Source of the DNA: Chamaesiphon minutus PCC 6605
Lineage (GTDB): Bacteria; Cyanobacteriota; Cyanobacteriia; Cyanobacteriales; Chamaesiphonaceae
Assembly: GCF_000317145.1 (NCBI RefSeq)
Contig: NC_020053.1
Location: forward strand, 208,519-272,518
Reading direction: 5' to 3'
Length of the DNA stretch: 64,000 nt
How positions within the stretch are numbered: the stretch's first letter is position 1; each line of letters begins with the position of its first letter. The notes under the pieces are model-generated. The model was not told the DNA's origin. It did not search any database and was given only the letters and a program-made list of their open reading frames with translations. The position numbers and the translations under genes are program-made. This document shows positions 58,249 through 64,000 of this stretch, piece after piece.

Positions 58249-59085
58249 TCAACTATTTTGCTTGCGTACCCGCTCGTACAATTCTGTCATCACCTCGATA
58301 AAAGAGTTGTCCTGCGTCCAAAACGGCGGAAAATCACCCCCCTTCTTGACGACAACGGCAGGAATAGTGGCAATTTCGCCCACGTCTACTGTTTGTGGCA
58401 ATCGTTGCGCTCCTTGCCAAAAATCCTTGGGCGTGGCGGGGAGAACGAGGGCGATTTTTTTAGGCTTGGTATAATAAGAATCTGTCGATTCGATCGGTAG
58501 TTCCACCTCATCGAGAGTTGAAGCTAGAGCTTTGCCTAATGGCGATTTGGCTAATTCCTGTTGGATTTTCGATCGAGAAATTCCCCGCAGTTCAAATAAT
58601 AAAAACGGATCGCGATCGAGTTCGGCTGCGACTAGATAGTAAACTCCAGCAATATGTTTACAGGGATTACTATAATCGGGACAGGAACAATCAGTCTTGA
58701 AATCTTGACGATTGTGGGGAAGTAGGTGGAGATTGAGTTCGGCAAAGGTTGCTTCGATATTATCTGGTACTTCGCCTAAAAGGAGTTTAGAGATTAAACT
58801 TGCTTTAGCACCGATCCGAGCAATTACTTTCGACCAGTCTGCTGCTGAGATCTGTTTAATCTCGATCGAGATTTTGTATGTTGGTTCTTTATATACGCCA
58901 AAATAGGGATTGACAGAACCTCTAACTTTAGCAGTGATTTTACCGTTGGCAATCTGATGTTCTTTAACTTTACCGTTACGGGCATAGCCACGTCCACGTC
59001 CCAATCTTGCCTCATCGGTAAACTCTTCTAATGCCTGAATAAATCGCTGTCCCCACCAGGTTCTACTAAATTGTGCCATAGTCAT
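58249..59085 (-). CDS. SWIM zinc-finger protein
   Basis: A 278-residue protein. The SWIM motif CxCx(n)CxH is seen as CSCPDYSNPCKHIAGVYY near residue 130. The rest includes ARLGRGRGYARNGKVKEHQI and a repeat-like N-terminal region. It starts 10 bp after the SNF2 gene stop on the same strand; SWIM-SNF2 pairs are frequent in bacteria. SWIM domains bind DNA or protein, so it probably guides the helicase. Confidence 0.9.
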   Translation of the reverse strand: MTMAQFSRTWWGQRFIQALEEFTDEARLGRGRGYARNGKVKEHQIANGKITAKVRGSVNPYFGVYKEPTYKISIEIKQISAADWSKVIARIGAKASLISKLLLGEVPDNIEATFAELNLHLLPHNRQDFKTDCSCPDYSNPCKHIAGVYYLVAAELDRDPFLLFELRGISRSKIQQELAKSPLGKALASTLDEVELPIESTDSYYTKPKKIALVLPATPKDFWQGAQRLPQTVDVGEIATIPAVVVKKGGDFPPFWTQDNSFIEVMTELYERVRKQNS

Positions 59086-59095
59086 GCAAGCCTAT

Positions 59096-62000
59096 TTACA
59101 ATACTGTTTGTTTGTTCAGAGCAATCAATTTCTTAAAGCTTTCATTATCTAACTCCGTCAGCCAAGATTCATCGGCTCCGACGATCGAACTGGCAATTTT
59201 TTTCTTGTTCTCGATCGTTTCGTCGATGCGTTCTTCTAAGGTGCCTAGAGTGACGAACTTATGCACGAACACATTTTTCTGTTGTCCGATTCTAAAAGCT
59301 CGATCGGTTGCCTGATCTTCAACTGCCGGATTCCACCAGCGATCGAAGTGAAAAACGTGGTTGGCTTTAGTTAGGGTAATCCCTACGCCACCTGATTTTA
59401 ATGATAAGACGAAAGCTGAAGGTTCGGTTTCGGGATCTTGGAATTCAGTTATCATTTGTTCTCGTTTGGGGCGAGAAGTGCCGCCATGCAGGTAATAGGT
59501 ACGGTAGCCGATATGTTTGAGATATTGTTGCAGAGCTTCGCCAATTTCGGTAAATTGGGTAAAAATTAATAGGCTCTCGCCTTCAGCCGTAATTTCTTCG
59601 AGCATTTCACCCAATCGTTGTAATTTGTGAGAGCGGTTAACGCTAAATTCACTATTGTCTTGCAAAAATTGGCGGGGATGATTGCAAATTTGTTTGAGTT
59701 TCATCAGGGTGGATAGAATCAATCCTTTTCGTCCGATTCCCTCGGCTGTTTCTAGCTGCTCGATGACATCTTTGACGACAGCTTCGTAGAGGGATGCTTG
59801 TTCTCTGGTGAGATTGCAATATTGCTTGTGTTCGACTTTATCCGGTAAGTCTTTGATAATTGTTTTGTCGGTTTTAACCCGACGGAGGATAAACGGTTGG
59901 ACTAACTTTTTCAGGACGATCGATTGAACTTGGTTCCGATCTTTTTGAATGGGAATTTCAAATGATTTGCGAAACTGAGCTTCTTTGCCTAAATAGCCAG
60001 GATTAAGGAAGTTGAAAATCGACCATAAATCTAATAAGCGATTTTCGACGGGGGTTCCGGTTAAGGCAAGGCGACGAGCGGCTGGTAGTTTGAGAATTGC
60101 TTTGGTTTGTTCGGCGGCGGGATTTTTGATGTTTTGGGCTTCGTCGATGACAATTCGATGCCAGTTTACGGCTTGTAATAATTTACTATCTTTTCTCACT
60201 AACGTATAGGAAGTAATGACTACATCACATGCGCGAGTCGCAGTTTTAAAGGCGGTTAATTCTTGAATGCGATCGCTACCATGATGGATTTTTACACTCA
60301 GATGCGGAGCGAATTTCTCGATTTCTTTACCCCAATTACCCAGTACGGATGTTGGGGCGATTAGTAGGGTTGGTGAAATTTTCCCTAAATTGGCTCTTTC
60401 GGCGATTAAGGTGGCAATTACTTGAATAGTTTTCCCCAAACCCATATCGTCAGCCAGACAACCATTCAAACCCAAGCGTTCGAGATATTGAATCCAGGCT
60501 ACCCCGCGTTTTTGATATTCGCGTAAGGTTCCTTGTAATAATGGCAGATTTTCAATCGGTTCGAGCTGACTGGGATCGTGTAAATTTGCCATCATTGCGG
60601 CTAAACTATCTTCGGTTTCGACTTCGAGTTCTTCGTTAGCCGCAGCAGTTTTTTGGATTAATTCTAAGAGCGTTAATTCTGGTTGGGTGTCCTGATGCGA
60701 CTGCCAAAATTGGAGCATTTGCTGCATTTTAGCCAGATCTAATTCCATCCATTGCCCGCGAAAGTGGATCAGTGGGGTTTTGGCATCGACTAGTTTCTGC
60801 CATTCCTGGGGGGTGATTTGCTCGTCACCGATGGCAAGTTCGTAACGGTAGTCGATGAGATTGACGAGGTGAAATAAGCCTTTGTCAGCTTTACTCTTGC
60901 CAGATTTTTTCGGTGCGGCTTTGAGGCGGAGTTTAGCTCTAGCTCTACCTTGAGGAGTCCACCAAGCGGGAACGATCGTTTTATATCCGGCATCTTCTAA
61001 TACCCAAGCACTCTGGGCTAGGAAGTCAAAAGCAGCGGTGAGGCTGAGGAAAAAGCCGACGGGTTTATCTGTTTCTAATCCTTGCCAAATTTGAGGATAG
61101 ATCTGCGCGGCGTAACCTAAGTTCAGGAGTAAGTCTTTTTCAAATTCTTTACCAAATTGTTTGTGGATAGTTTGTTTGGTTTTACTGTCGAGCTGCCAAT
61201 AGTCATCGAGTTCGAGTTTTAAGGACGGATCTTGTTTGGCTGCGACTAGAAATTTGAGATACCAGCGATCTGGAGTTTGCGTGGATGCTTCTTGCAGTTG
61301 GAAACAGAGTTGAAAGGTGGAGTTATTTTGGGCGACTAGCAATTTTTGCTTCCAGGTTTGCCACTGTTTGTAGATAGCTACAGCTTGGCTATCCGTCCAG
61401 GGTATGCCTGAATTCTGGAGATTGAGACAACCAGTTAGCAATCTAGAATTGGCAATCTTTTTCTCGAAGGTACTGGGAATATGGGTATTGGCGACATAAT
61501 GATGCAGGAGACATTCAGAAAAATGACGTAGCAAGGTTTCTTTGTCATAGAATTCTATGGGTGCATCTGGCGTATCTAACCCACCCGTACAAACTAGGGG
61601 TAGATAATTGAGATATTTTTGGATGTTAGTTTCATAAGCTGGGGAGATAATCTCCCAGCTAGGATAAATTCGATCGTCTGGAGCTATTTTTTTATTCTTA
61701 CCTGCGGGTGGAGCTTGTTCCCGATATTTTAAAGCGGGAATATACCGATCTTTGTGTAAAAGCTCCCGAAGAGATTGACTGTAATGGTACCAGCAGAGTA
61801 AATCTGCTCCCATTTGAATTTCTGTGCTGTACAGACATAAAAAATGGATGTCGTTGAGCAGTTTAACAATTGGGTTGACTTGATAACAATCGATCGCCCA
61901 AATTTGCCAGGTTGTTGGGGCGGGAGATTCTGTTTCTAGATAGCGGCTGAGTTCGACGGAGGGTAAGGGTCGATTCTCCCTGGGAGAGGCTTCGCCAACG

Positions 62001-62251
62001 TCGGTGCTGGGGAGGATAAAATATTTGGTGATAATATCTCGACTAACTGAGGCATTCTTGGGAGCGATCCCTAATTCGTCGCTTAAAAATGCTGAGAGAT
62101 CGTCTTTGTTTAATTGCTGGGGGTGTCTATTTGCCGCCCGATCTTTCTGTTGTTTGGGCGGCGCATCGGTTTCTACCCACAGATAAAAGTTTCCTGCTTG
62201 GATAAATTCATCACCTGAGTTGGGAATCCATGTACCGTGCAGAATTTTCAT
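59096..62251 (-). CDS. SNF2-family helicase/ATPase
   Basis: A 1051-residue SWI2/SNF2 ATPase. The N-terminal 550 residues are the bacterial SNF2-associated region. Then the motor: motif I LADDMGLGKTIQVIATLIAE, motif II VIDEAQNI (DEAQ), motif III ALTGTPVENRLLDLWSIF, and the C-terminal motor with LLIFTQFTEIGEALQQYL, VLSLKSGGVGITLTKAN and RAFRIGQ. It uses ATP to move on duplex DNA. Residues near 85-90 (GEASPR) come from an inserted palindromic repeat. Cellular role unknown. Confidence 0.93.
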   Translation of the reverse strand: MKILHGTWIPNSGDEFIQAGNFYLWVETDAPPKQQKDRAANRHPQQLNKDDLSAFLSDELGIAPKNASVSRDIITKYFILPSTDVGEASPRENRPLPSVELSRYLETESPAPTTWQIWAIDCYQVNPIVKLLNDIHFLCLYSTEIQMGADLLCWYHYSQSLRELLHKDRYIPALKYREQAPPAGKNKKIAPDDRIYPSWEIISPAYETNIQKYLNYLPLVCTGGLDTPDAPIEFYDKETLLRHFSECLLHHYVANTHIPSTFEKKIANSRLLTGCLNLQNSGIPWTDSQAVAIYKQWQTWKQKLLVAQNNSTFQLCFQLQEASTQTPDRWYLKFLVAAKQDPSLKLELDDYWQLDSKTKQTIHKQFGKEFEKDLLLNLGYAAQIYPQIWQGLETDKPVGFFLSLTAAFDFLAQSAWVLEDAGYKTIVPAWWTPQGRARAKLRLKAAPKKSGKSKADKGLFHLVNLIDYRYELAIGDEQITPQEWQKLVDAKTPLIHFRGQWMELDLAKMQQMLQFWQSHQDTQPELTLLELIQKTAAANEELEVETEDSLAAMMANLHDPSQLEPIENLPLLQGTLREYQKRGVAWIQYLERLGLNGCLADDMGLGKTIQVIATLIAERANLGKISPTLLIAPTSVLGNWGKEIEKFAPHLSVKIHHGSDRIQELTAFKTATRACDVVITSYTLVRKDSKLLQAVNWHRIVIDEAQNIKNPAAEQTKAILKLPAARRLALTGTPVENRLLDLWSIFNFLNPGYLGKEAQFRKSFEIPIQKDRNQVQSIVLKKLVQPFILRRVKTDKTIIKDLPDKVEHKQYCNLTREQASLYEAVVKDVIEQLETAEGIGRKGLILSTLMKLKQICNHPRQFLQDNSEFSVNRSHKLQRLGEMLEEITAEGESLLIFTQFTEIGEALQQYLKHIGYRTYYLHGGTSRPKREQMITEFQDPETEPSAFVLSLKSGGVGITLTKANHVFHFDRWWNPAVEDQATDRAFRIGQQKNVFVHKFVTLGTLEERIDETIENKKKIASSIVGADESWLTELDNESFKKLIALNKQTVL

Positions 62252-62447
62252 ACAGGGTGCCGATCTTGCTGAAGAGACTTGTTTAGCTTTATTTTAGCCT
62301 GTAAGTGCCTGGTATTTGAGTGCCCCTTGGTATGATGGTGAAGGGCGAATCGAGTCCAGAAGACTTGGGATTAGAGCCACCACAGAATCCAAATGTTCGA
62401 GCGGCATGTAAAGGCTGAAGCACAGTTTACCGAGTAAGTTGAGAATT

Positions 62448-62930
62448 ATGGCTTTAACGCTGGAATATCCAGATAATTGGGCGGACATTGCCACTACAGT
62501 CAAGCAAGCGGCAGGATATCGCTGTAACCGCTGTGGCTTGAAGTGTCTGCCCCCAAATAATAGTTATCGCCATCTAGATTTATCTCTCAGACGTAAGCTT
62601 TCGGCGCAAGTCCACCACCTGGATGGGAATCCCGCACAGAACGACAGGTCAAATCTCGTCTGCTTGTGCAGCGGGTGTCATTTACGGATGCACCGCCATC
62701 GTCCTCAACCGACACCAGGGCAATTATCGCTGAAGTTAAAGCTTACCAAAGTACGCAGATCGCGCCAGAACAAGCAAAATTGGCAGTTAACCCTTGCTGA
62801 TTTAATCGATCGATTGCCCCGATTATCCACGGAATTGCATCGGCAAATGGAATTAGACTTGTCTATTAAGAAGGCTCTCTGCACGACTGAAGCTCATAGA
62901 GAAATAGCTGACAATAGCGAGATCGGCTGA
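62448..62930 (+). CDS. HNH-endonuclease-like protein
   Basis: A 160-residue protein of the HNH superfamily. Zinc ligands are in YRCNRCGLKCL and VCLCSGCHLRMHRH, with the catalytic core QVHHLDGNPAQNDRSNLV. I used ATG 62448; a TTG nine bases earlier is possible. The Arg/Lys-rich C-terminal region probably binds DNA. It stands alone between SNF2 and ParB genes; a mobile-element or plasmid function is possible. Confidence 0.82.
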   Translation: MALTLEYPDNWADIATTVKQAAGYRCNRCGLKCLPPNNSYRHLDLSLRRKLSAQVHHLDGNPAQNDRSNLVCLCSGCHLRMHRHRPQPTPGQLSLKLKLTKVRRSRQNKQNWQLTLADLIDRLPRLSTELHRQMELDLSIKKALCTTEAHREIADNSEIG

Positions 62931-62938
62931 CCATAAAA

Positions 62939-62966
62939 AATTGTGGGACAACGTTGTCCCACAATT
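62939..62966 (-). terminator. Perfect 28-bp palindrome, terminator of parB
   Basis: AATTGTGGGACAAC is followed immediately by its exact complement GTTGTCCCACAATT. On the minus strand the hairpin is followed by a run of T residues, giving a normal intrinsic terminator for the ParB gene that ends at 62984. It could also be a protein-binding site. Confidence 0.75.
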
Positions 62967-62983
62967 AAAATCGATGGTGGATG

Positions 62984-64000
62984 TCAAGTTGACTGCTGAA
63001 GCTCAGAACGTTTGATTTTCAATGCCTTTTGGATTTCCTTGAGTGCGCGTTCGAGGTCGGATAGTTCTCGATCGGTTTGAATATCTGATAGCAATTTGTT
63101 CACCTTCCCAGTTACTTGAACGACTCGATCTGGTTTGGAAATCGGCGTGGGTGAATGACTCTCGATAATGTCATTAACTAAAACCTTGGTTTCCATCAAC
63201 GATAATTTATCTTCAGCTATTTGTTGAATTACTTCAGCTCTGGCTTTGACAGCATCTTCCTCTGACTGTCCCAAATATTGAGGTGTAAGTCGATCGATCT
63301 GTTTTGCCTTGCTACCTTCAATCCCATACTCTCTAATCGCCGCTTTCACATCATCAGCTACCTTCAGCAACGGTAAAATGTGCTTACTGATGCTAGCAGG
63401 ATGGAGTTGCAGTGCCAGAATTACCTGAAAAATCTGTTTTTCCTCATCCTTATTATCGATCCGGTTCAGCCATGCTTGCTGCGTGTCGGGATCGGCAATT
63501 TTCAGCAGATTAAAATCTGGATTAGTCCCTTCTCGCTCCATCTTCCGCAAAGCAGCATGAAGAGTTTTAGGGATGTCAGTTTCTCGTCCGCTCCAATTGG
63601 GATAACGATCGACCGTAATTTTGACGATCGCTTCGGCGATATCGAGATCGTGAAGGCGTTGTGATTGAATGCTGGTGACGACCTGCCGCTCGAAGATCTC
63701 TGTCGCATTTAGAGATTCTGCTGAGGTTAAAAACACCGCATCCAACTTCTCCCAATCTAGTTTTTGAGCACTGCGCCAGCGCAATTCACCTTCAAATAAC
63801 TTGTAGCGATCGCCATTTGGAATGACGATAATCGGCGTGAGCTGACCCTTGGTGCGAAGACTTTCAGCCCGTTCTTGAATTAGCGCAGGGGGAATTACAG
63901 TACGCGGTTGAGCCTCATCCCGATCGATCGAACTTATTAAAATCTGATGAACGCCAGATCGCTCGGCTAATTGTGCCGTGAGCTGCTCGATCTGAAGTTC
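62984..64000 (-). CDS. parB: ParB-family partition protein (5' end off the window)
   Basis: The frame is open to the edge of the window, so the start lies beyond 64000. The visible N-terminal part has a coiled-coil stretch (ELQIEQLTAQLAERSG), then QPRTVIPPALIQERAESLRT, KGQLTPIIVIPNGDRYKLFE and GELRWRSAQKL, the ParB/Spo0J nucleotide-binding domain. A helical DNA-binding part and a C-terminal coiled coil (ELSDLERALKEIQKALKI) follow. It would bind centromere sites and work with a ParA ATPase upstream, off the window. Confidence 0.88.
   Translation of the reverse strand, partial: ELQIEQLTAQLAERSGVHQILISSIDRDEAQPRTVIPPALIQERAESLRTKGQLTPIIVIPNGDRYKLFEGELRWRSAQKLDWEKLDAVFLTSAESLNATEIFERQVVTSIQSQRLHDLDIAEAIVKITVDRYPNWSGRETDIPKTLHAALRKMEREGTNPDFNLLKIADPDTQQAWLNRIDNKDEEKQIFQVILALQLHPASISKHILPLLKVADDVKAAIREYGIEGSKAKQIDRLTPQYLGQSEEDAVKARAEVIQQIAEDKLSLMETKVLVNDIIESHSPTPISKPDRVVQVTGKVNKLLSDIQTDRELSDLERALKEIQKALKIKRSELQQST

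Noticed and set aside
1-64000. CRISPR array
   Set aside because: No series of regularly spaced identical repeats was seen. The clustered CATAACTTGGC sites at 46256-46787 are irregular and belong to transposon ends.
1-64000. tRNA or rRNA genes
   Set aside because: No cloverleaf or rRNA-like stretches were recognised by eye; a tRNAscan or Infernal run would settle this.

Overview
The window looks cyanobacterial. GATCG/CGATCG words are very frequent, HIP1-type GCGATCGC octamers recur, and many families are typical of cyanobacteria: Uma2, DUF4079, GAF/PAS hybrid kinases, a SWIM-SNF2 pair, DUF5678 with aspartic proteases, and ISAzo13-type transposases. The last gene is a ParB-family partition protein that runs off the edge, so the sequence may be a plasmid, a chromid or a plasmid-like island. 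I see no rRNA, tRNA or CRISPR array. The genus is not assigned (Chamaesiphon-like base composition is only an impression).

Layout. (1) 1-4.5 kb: an integron-like cassette block without an integrase. It holds an AAC(6')-Ib-like acetyltransferase, a GNAT gene, and an overlapping MarR/EamA/VOC operon ending in another GNAT, with attC-like sites at 563-647, 1244-1332 and 4378-4455. (2) 4.6-16.8 kb: AraC regulators (one intact, one broken, one reduced to its sensor half), redox enzymes (aldo/keto reductase, SDRs, NDH-2), an esterase-like hydrolase, a nucleosidase, an APH-type kinase and further attC-like sites. (3) 17-29 kb: an oxidative-stress and redox block. It has exported MsrA and MsrB, an MsrP-like molybdoenzyme with a b-type cytochrome, CcdA plus a thioredoxin-like protein, MarR- and LysR-controlled genes, and several GNATs. 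(4) 29.28-32.84 kb: a 3.56-kb unit bounded by perfect 20-bp inverted repeats that carries two minus-strand attC sites and their genes but no transposase. (5) 33-41 kb: two histidine kinases, a TetR/GNAT divergon with twin operators, decayed duplicate fragments, an OmpR-type regulator and small exported or membrane proteins. (6) 41.5-51.5 kb: a defence-like island with a HTH-NACHT NTPase, an XRE-ImmA/IrrE plus PIN pair, a CHAP amidase and a KAP NTPase. Between them lie a 556-bp transposase-less element with a 5-bp target duplication and an ISAzo13-type IS. (7) 51.7-64 kb: a tyrosine recombinase, Uma2, Fic with a partner, a duplicated DUF5678/aspartic-protease module, a small zinc ribbon, SWIM-SNF2, HNH and ParB.

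How the parts fit together. The strongest functional groups are the periplasmic methionine-sulfoxide repair set (MsrA, MsrB, CcdA and thioredoxin; MsrP-like with cytochrome b) and the defence island. A direct-repeat motif (CTCAG with an 11-bp period) recurs upstream of at least four genes, including NDH-2 and a gene near msrA. It looks like an OmpR/PhoB-type operator and may belong to the response regulator at 38956-39627. The strongest structural findings are the scattered attC sites of one sequence family, the inverted-repeat unit that carries two of them, and the 556-bp mini-element, whose removal restores a small gene exactly.

All homology statements are recalled family knowledge plus visible motifs. 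No database search was run.
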